From JBBQRS01 sp038214535 (GTDB taxonomy: Bacteria > Chloroflexota > Anaerolineae > CG2-30-64-16), in assembly GCA_038214535.1 (NCBI GenBank), contig JBBQRS010000188.1:1-5549 (forward strand): DNA of 5,549 nucleotides, in the 5' to 3' direction. Below are positions 1 to 5,549 of this stretch, piece by piece. Both the position numbers and the translations under genes were made by a program. Below the pieces are notes generated by a model. The model saw only the letters and a program-made list of their open reading frames with translations. It was not told the DNA's origin and did not search any database. The stretch's first letter is position 1; each line of letters starts with the position of its first letter.

Positions 1-135
1 GTTTTTTTGGGGTGTGGGTTTAACTCGCGGGTTTTTCCTTAAACATTTAAACCCGGGTTCCCGGGGTATACCGGTTATAATTTTTTTTTTTTTTTTCCCC
101 GCTAACCCCGCGTCTCCGTGTGACACTTCAGATGC
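1..135. other. Non-coding left edge, homopolymer-rich, probably low-quality contig end
   Basis: No gene is supported here. The first ~100 bases are dominated by runs (T7, G4, T5, T16 at 81-96, C4) and short nested palindromes (AACCCGGGTT at 50-59, CCCGGG at 52-57 and 60-65, GGTATACC at 65-72), unlike the rest of the window. The isomerase gene ends intact at 136. The T16 run is on the plus strand, so for the leftward genes it reads as A16 and is not the U-tract of their terminator. No convincing terminator hairpin was found. Confidence 0.5.
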
Positions 136-978
136 TTACAAACCGATCTCTCGCAGCGACTGGCGGGTCGCCGTGGCGGCGTCCCGGGGTGTCATGCTCT
201 TGAGGCGCGCCGAGAATGGCTCAACCACCACCGGGCCGTCATAGCCCAGCGTTTTCAGCTCGCCAAGGAAGGTTGCCAGGTCAATCACGCCCGTTTCGCC
301 GGGCAAGGCGCGTTCGCTGTCTATTTGCTCGTCGGGGCCTCGACCGGCGATGCCATCGTTCAGGTGAACGAGGACGATATCCTGGTTGCGGAGACCGGCG
401 ACATCTTGCGCTTCGCCGTGCGACGTGTACCAGTGGAAACTATCCAGCAGCAGACCCACGTTCCCTGTCCCGATGGCGCTGCACAGTCCCAGCATCCCGT
501 CGCACGTCGAGATGAAGCTGTATTTGTGCCCCTGGCGCAGGGTGTGTGGCCCGACGAACTCTAACCCCAGTTGCAGGTCATGATCGGCCAGTATCTGCGC
601 GATGGGGCGCAACCGTTGGGTGAACAGGTCGAAATGCGCCATAAATTGAAGCTCGTCCGAAAACGGCAACATCCAGGTGGCGCAGCGGGTTGCGCCTAAC
701 TGCTGCGCCACGCTCGCCAGACGCGGCAAATCCTTCAAACTTTCCTCGTAAGCCGCGTCACCCCGACGAAACTCAACGGGGCAGCCCCAGTTCCCCACGC
801 GTAAACTGCTATTGACGAACATCTCCTTCACATATTCGATCCCATGTTGTTCGGCGAGGCTGGCAGCCTCATCGATATTGAACTCGAGGCCTTCGAATCC
901 CGTGGCTGCGGCCAGTTCCAGCGCATCCGGCAGCGCCATCTTGATGCCAATCGCTCCCGGCGACAGACAAGTGTACAT
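136..978 (-). CDS. Sugar-phosphate isomerase/epimerase-type TIM-barrel protein (xylose isomerase-like, AP_endonuc_2 fold)
   Basis: This 280-residue protein has the length and strand pattern of a complete xylose-isomerase-like TIM barrel. The family interconverts keto/aldo sugars, inositol intermediates or sugar phosphates in the cytoplasm using a divalent metal. Visible motifs: a first strand at residues 4-13; GLEFVGPHT with Glu140; LLLDSFHWYTSHG with Asp179 and His182; VHLNDG with His205; RALPGETGVIDL with Arg223; and VVVEPF with Glu253. By analogy with D-tagatose 3-epimerase, Glu140, Asp179, His205 and Glu253 would be the four metal ligands, and His182 and Arg223 would contact substrate. 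The ATG start is supported by an AAGGGAG Shine-Dalgarno 10 bases upstream, and the reading begins at the first barrel strand. There is no signal peptide or membrane segment. It lies 37 bp after the exporter genes and could share their transcript. The fold is secure. The substrate is not: IolE-like, hydroxypyruvate isomerase-like and ketose 3-epimerase roles all remain possible. Confidence 0.9.
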   Translation of the reverse strand: MYTCLSPGAIGIKMALPDALELAAATGFEGLEFNIDEAASLAEQHGIEYVKEMFVNSSLRVGNWGCPVEFRRGDAAYEESLKDLPRLASVAQQLGATRCATWMLPFSDELQFMAHFDLFTQRLRPIAQILADHDLQLGLEFVGPHTLRQGHKYSFISTCDGMLGLCSAIGTGNVGLLLDSFHWYTSHGEAQDVAGLRNQDIVLVHLNDGIAGRGPDEQIDSERALPGETGVIDLATFLGELKTLGYDGPVVVEPFSARLKSMTPRDAATATRQSLREIGL

Positions 979-988
979 GATGTTGAAT

Positions 989-995
989 CTCCCTT
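989..995 (-). promoter_or_regulatory. Strong ribosome binding site of the isomerase gene
   Basis: AAGGGAG on the minus strand ends 10 bases before the ATG at 978. It is the best Shine-Dalgarno match in the window. It lies in the 37-bp gap after the exporter stop codon, so this gene can be initiated independently of upstream translation. No separate promoter was recognised in the gap. Confidence 0.65.
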
Positions 996-1015
996 TCTGT
1001 GAATCGGGTCGGCAA

Positions 1016-2860
1016 TTATCCGGTCAGATCAGCCTGTTGTGCAAACTGTTCGATATATTCAAGCGACTGGTGGCGGAAATAGGTATTGTACAGTTCCGCA
1101 TAGTGGCCTCCGCTCGCCATGAGCTTGTCGTGCGTGCCTTCTTCCAGGATGCGCCCGTGATCCATGACGATGATGCGGTCGGCGCTTTTCACAGTCGAGA
1201 GGCGATGCGCGATCACGATAGCGGTTCGATCTTCCATCAGGGTGGTCAGGCCGTCCTGAATCTGGGCCTCGGTGAACGGATCCACGCTCGCGGTCGCCTC
1301 ATCGAGGATGAAGATGGCCGGGTCTTTCAGCACGACGCGCGCCAGGGCGACCAGTTGGCGCTGGCCCATCGAGAGGTTCGCGCCTCGCTCGCCGACGTCC
1401 GTGTCGAGGCCGTTTTGCAAATCCGCGACCCAATCTCCGCCGCCGATTTGTTGCGCCGCGGCCAGAACCTCGTCATCGCCGGCGTCGGGCCGGCTATAGC
1501 GAACGTTATCGCGTACGGTGCCTGAGAAGAGGAACGGCTCTTGCGGCACAACGCCGATCTGGCGGCGGTACTCTGCCAGATCGAACGTGCGGATGTCTTT
1601 GCCGTCAACCGTCAGGCTGCCATCCTGATATTCATAGAAGCGCGAAACCAGCTTGCCCACGCTGCTCTTGCCTGCGCCCGTGTGACCCACCAGCGCCACC
1701 GTCTCGTGTGGCCGGATCGCGAGCGAGAAGCCCGCCAGCACGACCTCGTCGCTGCGCGCGGCCCCTTCTTCGGGCACGTAGGCGAATTTTACGTCGTCGA
1801 ACTGAATCGCGCCCGCCAGGCGCGCCACCGGATTCTCGGCGATCTGCACAACCTTCGGTTCGGCGTCAATCAGCGCGAACACCCGCTCAGCCGCCGAAAG
1901 CCCGTTCTGGAATTGGCTCCAGAACGATGCAATGCTGATCAGGGGCCACCAGAAGAAGCCGACGGCCTGCATGAATAGATACCAGTCGCCGGGGGTCAGC
2001 ACACCGCGCTGGGCGGCTACCCCGCCGGCCAGCAGCAAGATGGCCGATCCGATCCCCGAAGTTGCGCTGAGCAACGGGAAGATGGATTCGAAGACGAGCG
2101 CCTGGCGGAGGCCGATCTGATAGGCTTGCTGGTTGCGCCCTTGGAACTCATGGTGAATGGCCGCTTCCTGGCGAAAGCTCTTGGCGACCGTGATGCCGCT
2201 CACGGATTCCTGAATGAGCGCGTTGATCTCCGCCGTGGCGCGTCGGGCCTGCTGGGTGATCCGGCGGGCAACGTGGCGAAAGCTGAGCGCGATGATCGCG
2301 GCGATCGGCGTCAGCGCCAGCAGCAGCAACGTCAGCGGCACGCTGATGCGCAGCAGGACGAACGTGAGGACAATCACCAGCAAGATCTGGCTGAGCAGGC
2401 CGGTGGTCAGGGTGACGACATCGGAGAGGTCCTGCGTGTCTGACGTTACGCGGCTCACGATCTTGCCGGAGACGAACTCGTCGAAGAAAGACATGTCGTG
2501 GCGGATGGTCGCATCGAAGACGTCTTTGCGGATTTGCAGCACCACATCGCCCACGACCCGCGCCGCGAACCACTGTTGGATGAAGTTGAAGACCCACGCC
2601 GACAGCCCCAACAACAGCACGCCGCCCGTGAGCAGCAGGATGACCTGGTTGGACGGGTTCTTGGTCACCAGGTCGAGGCCACGGGCGACCAGGATCGGCC
2701 CCCCGGTCGCGGAAAGCGAGTTGAGGCTGATCGCCGCGGCGACCAGCAGCAGGCGTTTCGTGTAGGGGCGGAAGTAAGAGAGAACTCGCAGGACGAGTTC
2801 CTTGTCCGAGTAGTTGCGGTCGTAGGCCTCGGAGTCGAGGCCGTCCATGACGAAGCCCAT
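1016..2860 (-). CDS. ABC exporter half-transporter, ATP-binding/permease subunit with canonical catalytic Glu and degenerate LSMGQ signature
   Basis: Type IV (ABCB/MsbA-like) fusion of a six-helix membrane domain and an ATPase, 614 residues from the chosen ATG; all numbers use that start. Hydrophobic helices lie near 37-59, 73-95, 155-170, 174-194, 261-283 and 289-314. In the nucleotide-binding domain: A-loop Tyr361, Walker A GHTGAGKSS with Lys398, Q-loop Gln440 (VPQEPFLF), X-loop TDVGERG at 487-493, signature LSMGQ at 496-500, Walker B FILDE with Asp520 and catalytic Glu521, D-loop SVD, and switch His552. About ten extra residues sit between the A-loop and the next strand. The Met in the signature replaces the first conserved Gly, as expected for one half of an asymmetric heterodimer. 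The partner is the adjacent upstream gene. A longer reading from a GTG at 2887 (623 residues, 26-bp overlap) is possible. The ATG at 2860 is preferred because it lies one base after the partner's stop and has AGG five bases upstream, whereas the GTG has no convincing Shine-Dalgarno. The substrate is unknown (drug, lipid or peptide). Confidence 0.93.
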   Translation of the reverse strand: MGFVMDGLDSEAYDRNYSDKELVLRVLSYFRPYTKRLLLVAAAISLNSLSATGGPILVARGLDLVTKNPSNQVILLLTGGVLLLGLSAWVFNFIQQWFAARVVGDVVLQIRKDVFDATIRHDMSFFDEFVSGKIVSRVTSDTQDLSDVVTLTTGLLSQILLVIVLTFVLLRISVPLTLLLLALTPIAAIIALSFRHVARRITQQARRATAEINALIQESVSGITVAKSFRQEAAIHHEFQGRNQQAYQIGLRQALVFESIFPLLSATSGIGSAILLLAGGVAAQRGVLTPGDWYLFMQAVGFFWWPLISIASFWSQFQNGLSAAERVFALIDAEPKVVQIAENPVARLAGAIQFDDVKFAYVPEEGAARSDEVVLAGFSLAIRPHETVALVGHTGAGKSSVGKLVSRFYEYQDGSLTVDGKDIRTFDLAEYRRQIGVVPQEPFLFSGTVRDNVRYSRPDAGDDEVLAAAQQIGGGDWVADLQNGLDTDVGERGANLSMGQRQLVALARVVLKDPAIFILDEATASVDPFTEAQIQDGLTTLMEDRTAIVIAHRLSTVKSADRIIVMDHGRILEEGTHDKLMASGGHYAELYNTYFRHQSLEYIEQFAQQADLTG

Positions 2861-2861
2861 A

Positions 2862-4646
2862 TCAGCCTGCCGCCGCCGGGTCGTCACGACCCGCGAAGAT
2901 ACGACGATAATCGGCGCTGCGCGCCATCAACTCGTCGTGTGTGCCCTGATCTACCAACTCGCCTCCCCGTAAGACCAAAATCCGGTCGGCCCAGCGGATC
3001 TGGCTGAGCCGGTGCGTGATCAAAAACGTGGTTCGTTCCCGGCTGATGTTACGCATGGCCCGCTGAATCTGATCCTCCGTGGCGCTATCAATCGCGCTCG
3101 TGCTGTCATCCAGAATCAGGATGCGCGGATCGGTGAGAAAGGCGCGTGCGATGGCGATGCGCTGGCGTTGCCCGCCGGATAGCGTCTCGCCGCGCTCGCC
3201 AACTTCGGTCAGATACCCGTCTTCGAACTCGGAGATAAAATCATGCGCCTGCGCGGCGCGGGCCGCGTCTTTGATGTCGGCCATATCGGCGTCACTGCGC
3301 CCGAAGGCAATGTTTTCCGAGAGGGTCTTGGTAAACAGGAACGGATCTTGCTCGATTGCCGAAATCTGCGAACGCAGCGACTCCATGCTCCACTCGCGCA
3401 CATCCGTGCCGTCCACTGTTACCCTGCCGCTGTCTGCGTCGAAGATGCGATTGATGAGCCGGGTCAGGGTGGTCTTGCCGGAACCTGTCTGCCCCACGAT
3501 GGCGATGGTCTCGCCCGGCTGCGCCGTGAACGTGACGTCCTTCAGCACCGGCTGACCGTTGTAAGCGAAAGTGACCCCCTCGAAGGCGACTTCGCCGCGG
3601 ATGGGTTGCGCGATGCCCTCCACGTTCTCATCCATCTCCGTTTCCGTGTTGATCAACTCCAGGATGCGGCGCGCGCCCGCAAGGCCCATCTGCACCAGAT
3701 TGAAGGTGAAGATTGAAATGAACGTCGGGAAGCGCAGCGTGGCGATCAGTCCCAGATAAGCCACTACCTGACCCAGCGAGATCGCGCCGGCGCGCCATTG
3801 CAGCAGGCCAAGCAGGAACGCGCCGGCCCAGGCAAACGTGAAGACCAGCACCGGCAGATAGACCGCCTGAATCTCACCCTGTTTGACGAAGTAGTCGCGA
3901 AAGGCGCGCGCGTTGCCGGTGAACTTGTTCCATTCGTAATGTTCCATCACGTTGGACTTCACCACGTCAATGCCGCTGATCGCTTCGGCCAGACCGGCGT
4001 TCATCGTGCCGAACTGTTCGCGCATCGCTTCGCTCACCGGCTGAAGCCGCTTGTTATAATTCCAGACCGTGAGGGCCCACCCCACGTAAAACAGCAATGG
4101 CACCAGCAGCAACTGCGTGTCTATGCGCGCGATGAGGAAGAACGGCACGATCAGGCCCATCAGCGAGTCGAGGATGAGCATCAGTCCGGGGCTGAACATA
4201 TAGTTCAGGGAGCGCACGTCGTTGGTTGAGCGCGCCATGATGTCGCCTATGCGTTGGCGACCGTGGAATGTCTGGCTTTTGCCCAGCAGGCTGACATACA
4301 ACTCTTCGCGCGTGTCTCGTTCGATGCGCTGGGCGAGGAGCGCCACACTGTAATTACGCATGAGACCCGACATGCCCTGAACGACGGCCAATAATCCAAC
4401 GGTGACGGCCAGGCTGATGAGGGGGGTGATCGTCCCCGATGTGCGGAACGACTCGGACGAGACCAGGTCGAACGTGCGCCCAACGGTCACCGCGATGGTG
4501 CTATAGGCGACGTTGTTGATGATTGCGGCCAGCAGCGCCAACGCCGGGAAGATCGGATAACGCAGCATGTGCGAAATGATCCAGCGCACCGGCCCGGATC
4601 GGTTATAGGGATATTCGTCTTCGACCGTAAATTCGCGATTCGCCAC
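2862..4646 (-). CDS. ABC exporter half-transporter, ATP-binding/permease subunit with canonical LSGGQ and Asp at the catalytic Glu position
   Basis: A 594-residue type IV exporter half with membrane domain and ATPase fused. An elbow region (Tyr-Asn-Arg-Ser-Gly-Pro, residues 14-19) precedes hydrophobic helices near 31-55, 75-95, 152-172, 176-195, 260-283 and 289-316. In the ATPase: A-loop Tyr362, Walker A GQTGSGKTT with Lys391, Q-loop Gln433 within IEQDPFLF, X-loop TEVGERG at 480-486, canonical signature LSGGQ at 489-493, Walker B ILILDD with Asp513, then Asp514 where hydrolysing sites have Glu, D-loop SAID at 517-520, and switch His545. The Glu-to-Asp change is a hallmark of the degenerate site in heterodimeric exporters such as TM287/288 and BmrCD (family knowledge). 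The start is a GTG with TAAGG seven bases upstream, 9 bp after the metallopeptidase stop. The partner gene follows after one base. This subunit would hold most of the degenerate ATP site and donate its good signature to the partner's active site. The substrate cannot be inferred. Confidence 0.94.
   Translation of the reverse strand: MANREFTVEDEYPYNRSGPVRWIISHMLRYPIFPALALLAAIINNVAYSTIAVTVGRTFDLVSSESFRTSGTITPLISLAVTVGLLAVVQGMSGLMRNYSVALLAQRIERDTREELYVSLLGKSQTFHGRQRIGDIMARSTNDVRSLNYMFSPGLMLILDSLMGLIVPFFLIARIDTQLLLVPLLFYVGWALTVWNYNKRLQPVSEAMREQFGTMNAGLAEAISGIDVVKSNVMEHYEWNKFTGNARAFRDYFVKQGEIQAVYLPVLVFTFAWAGAFLLGLLQWRAGAISLGQVVAYLGLIATLRFPTFISIFTFNLVQMGLAGARRILELINTETEMDENVEGIAQPIRGEVAFEGVTFAYNGQPVLKDVTFTAQPGETIAIVGQTGSGKTTLTRLINRIFDADSGRVTVDGTDVREWSMESLRSQISAIEQDPFLFTKTLSENIAFGRSDADMADIKDAARAAQAHDFISEFEDGYLTEVGERGETLSGGQRQRIAIARAFLTDPRILILDDSTSAIDSATEDQIQRAMRNISRERTTFLITHRLSQIRWADRILVLRGGELVDQGTHDELMARSADYRRIFAGRDDPAAAG
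2866..2871 (-). promoter_or_regulatory. Ribosome binding site deciding the start of the second exporter subunit
   Basis: GGCAGG on the minus strand lies inside the last codons of the upstream exporter gene and ends five bases before the ATG at 2860. The upstream stop and this start read TGA-T-ATG, a typical stop-restart arrangement for translational coupling. The site argues for the 2860 start over the GTG at 2887. The match to the Shine-Dalgarno consensus is only partial. Confidence 0.5.
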
Positions 4647-4653
4647 GGCTAAA

Positions 4654-4658
4654 CCTTA
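4654..4658 (-). promoter_or_regulatory. Ribosome binding site of the first exporter subunit, overlapping the metallopeptidase stop codon
   Basis: TAAGG on the minus strand, seven bases before the GTG at 4646. The TAA is also the stop codon of the metallopeptidase gene, so a ribosome ending that gene sits on the initiation site of the exporter. This supports co-transcription and probable translational coupling, and it supports GTG as the true start. Confidence 0.6.
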
Positions 4659-5414
4659 GATGATGCCTTCTCGCAGGTCCTGGATGAACGGCTCGTAAGC
4701 TGTCACATCGTCGCCTGCCCGCCGGCGGTTGTAGTAATCTTCGGCGATCTGCGCCTGTTGCTCGCGGTTGAAATCGCACAGGCGTTTGCCCCGGTCGCGG
4801 GCCGCCCGTAGACCGGCAGCTCTGCCGTAAGCGTAGCCCTCGGTGCGCTGTGCGCGCAGGCATTGACCGATGTAAACGCTGCCCAGGCGCTCGTGCTGCA
4901 ACACGTGTACCAGTTCATGGACGATCAGCCCCTCCATGCTGCGCCCCGCGCCATCCTTGCCCGGCAGGTTGATGGTGTGAAACGTCGTGAACGCTCGGCC
5001 ACGGTTGAGGCGAAAGATGGCGTTGAGAATGCCGCCTTCGGCCACGCGCACATCGCGATAGCGGATCGCGTTCGGCCCTAACACGGAAGCGACATATGCA
5101 ATTTCGGACGGCGACAGCCTGGAATTGTGCGTGAGCATGTGCCACAGGATGCGAAACGCCTCCGGTGTCCCCACCAGATCCGACAGATGCGCCATTAAAG
5201 CCCCTGCACGGGGCAAAGCCCCGGCTCCGCCTGGCTGATTGGCGTCTTGCTGTCGCGTTGCCGGCGGGGCGGCGAGCATTTGTCCCGTTGCATCGGCGAG
5301 CCGGCGCGCGCGGTCGGGCAGGTCGCGGATCAGGTTCCGCGGCCAAAGCGTGAGATCGCCGGCCCGGTCGCCCAGCCAACCGGATGCTTTCGAGAGAGCA
5401 CTTTCACCCATCAT
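4656..5414 (-). CDS. HExxH zinc-metallopeptidase-like protein, DUF4157/eCIS-core-like
   Basis: A 252-residue soluble protein with no signal peptide and no membrane segment. Residues 1-45 are charged and probably amphipathic helix (WLGDRAGD, RDLPDRARRL). Residues 48-73 are a Gln/Pro/Gly/Ala-rich linker. From about 100 a compact domain begins (LSPSEIAYVASVLG). It leads to HELVHVLQHE, with His166, Glu167 and His170 forming the zinc-binding/catalytic HExxH. Further on, NREQQAQIAEDYY (216-228) resembles the Asn-x-Glu-x-Gln block found after HEMTHVWQHQ in DUF4157-like proteins, so Glu218 is a candidate third zinc ligand (inference from remembered family patterns). Such domains occur as stand-alone proteins, in Vgr/Rhs-like contexts and in extracellular contractile injection systems. 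No injection-system gene is visible here. The protein substrate and cellular site are unknown. Two adjacent ATG codons (5414, 5411) are possible starts. An internal ATG at 5195 with AGGGG upstream would give a 179-residue core. The gene is tightly linked to the exporter pair. Confidence 0.8.
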   Translation of the reverse strand: MMGESALSKASGWLGDRAGDLTLWPRNLIRDLPDRARRLADATGQMLAAPPATRQQDANQPGGAGALPRAGALMAHLSDLVGTPEAFRILWHMLTHNSRLSPSEIAYVASVLGPNAIRYRDVRVAEGGILNAIFRLNRGRAFTTFHTINLPGKDGAGRSMEGLIVHELVHVLQHERLGSVYIGQCLRAQRTEGYAYGRAAGLRAARDRGKRLCDFNREQQAQIAEDYYNRRRAGDDVTAYEPFIQDLREGII

Positions 5415-5549
5415 CTTTCATCCACAGACCACCGATTATATCACAGACGCGGAAGATGGCAGGGGAAATACCTGCGGACGTGAGCGTGGGGTTGTTTGTG
5501 CGTGCGCGGGTTTTGATGCGACCCCCGCGGGAGTCAAATAGAGGGGGTG
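5415..5549. other. Non-coding right edge, upstream leader of the operon
   Basis: About 135 bases with no credible coding sequence. It holds the candidate promoter at 5435-5463 and, near the edge, an 8-base palindrome CCCGCGGG (5524-5531). Nothing shows what gene lies beyond the edge or whether the operon extends further upstream. Confidence 0.4.
5435..5463 (-). promoter_or_regulatory. Candidate sigma-70-type promoter with extended -10, upstream of the metallopeptidase-exporter operon
   Basis: On the minus strand, TATAAT at 5440-5435 is a perfect -10 hexamer preceded by TG-A, which makes an extended -10 (TGnTATAAT). A weak -35 match, CTGCCA (4 of 6 to consensus), lies 16 bases upstream at about 5462-5457. 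Transcription would start near 5428, leaving a leader of only about 14 bases before the ATG at 5414. The Shine-Dalgarno there is poor (GGATGAAAG). The location directly ahead of the first gene supports the call, but a six-base AT-rich match can occur by chance. Confidence 0.45.

Noticed and set aside
76..81. Plus-strand TATAAT as a -10 element
   Set aside because: It sits at the start of the T16 run in the suspect edge sequence and has no credible plus-strand gene downstream.
50..96. Short GC palindromes followed by T16 as a plus-strand intrinsic terminator
   Set aside because: No plus-strand gene ends here. The tract is directly adjacent to palindromes that do not form one stable stem, and the region appears to be of poor sequence quality.
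14..244. A plus-strand open frame running from the left edge into the isomerase gene
   Set aside because: It translates the homopolymer tract (a Phe run) and then antisense of a well-supported enzyme. It has no ribosome binding site or family motif.
812..1525. A 237-codon plus-strand open frame opposite the isomerase and exporter genes
   Set aside because: It lies antisense to two genes with clear motifs on the minus strand and has no recognisable domain. Long antisense frames are common in GC-rich coding DNA.
2148..2597. A second minus-strand frame of 149 codons within the exporter gene
   Set aside because: This is an out-of-frame shadow of the membrane domain. The in-frame reading shows uninterrupted helices and motifs, so there is no sign of a frameshift.
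2126..3007. Several plus-strand open frames of 100-180 codons opposite the exporter genes
   Set aside because: The compositions are skewed in Arg/Gln/Asp as expected from the antisense of membrane and ATPase codons. There is no fold signature, and they overlap one another in different frames.
4603..4863. A minus-strand frame of 86 codons spanning the metallopeptidase/exporter junction
   Set aside because: It is Arg/Pro-rich, has no motif and overlaps two supported genes. Their stop/ribosome-binding-site overlap explains the junction.

Overview
The window is a compact, GC-rich bacterial fragment in which all four supported genes lie on the minus strand. Transcription runs from the right edge to the left. 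Reading order is: a small HExxH zinc-metallopeptidase-like protein (5414-4656), a first half-transporter ABC exporter subunit (4646-2862), a second ABC exporter subunit (2860-1016), and a sugar-phosphate isomerase/epimerase-type TIM-barrel protein (978-136). No rRNA, tRNA, CRISPR array, insertion sequence or phage gene is visible. The sequence carries no decisive taxonomic marker. The GC-rich codon use, the protein style of the exporter pair (N-terminal Tyr-Asn-Arg-Ser-Gly-Pro motif, C-terminal Tyr-Phe-Arg-His-Gln-Ser-Leu-Glu-Tyr-Ile-Glu tail) and the isomerase motifs fit Chloroflexota-like or similar environmental bacteria, but this is a weak guess from memory.

Right end (5415-5549): a non-coding leader with a good extended -10 promoter element just upstream of the metallopeptidase gene. 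The first three genes are packed as an operon. The metallopeptidase stop codon overlaps the Shine-Dalgarno of the first exporter subunit (9 bp gap). The first exporter stop is one base from the preferred ATG of the second subunit. The isomerase follows after 37 bp with its own strong ribosome binding site, and may be the last gene of the same transcript.

The two ABC proteins form a textbook heterodimeric type IV exporter. One subunit has a canonical LSGGQ signature but Asp in place of the catalytic Glu. The other has a canonical catalytic Glu but a degenerate LSMGQ signature. Together they would make one degenerate and one catalytically competent ATP site. The substrate cannot be read from sequence. 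The tightly linked metallopeptidase has the DUF4157/eCIS-core-like layout (HELVH followed by an Asn-x-Glu-x-Gln motif), and its pairing with an exporter is the most interesting functional question here. The isomerase-like protein has the four metal ligands of the xylose-isomerase-like/tagatose-epimerase fold, but its substrate is unknown.

Left end (1-135): no gene. The first ~100 bases are unusually rich in homopolymer runs and tiny palindromes, including a run of 16 T, and look like a low-quality contig end rather than biology. No convincing terminator was found after the last gene.
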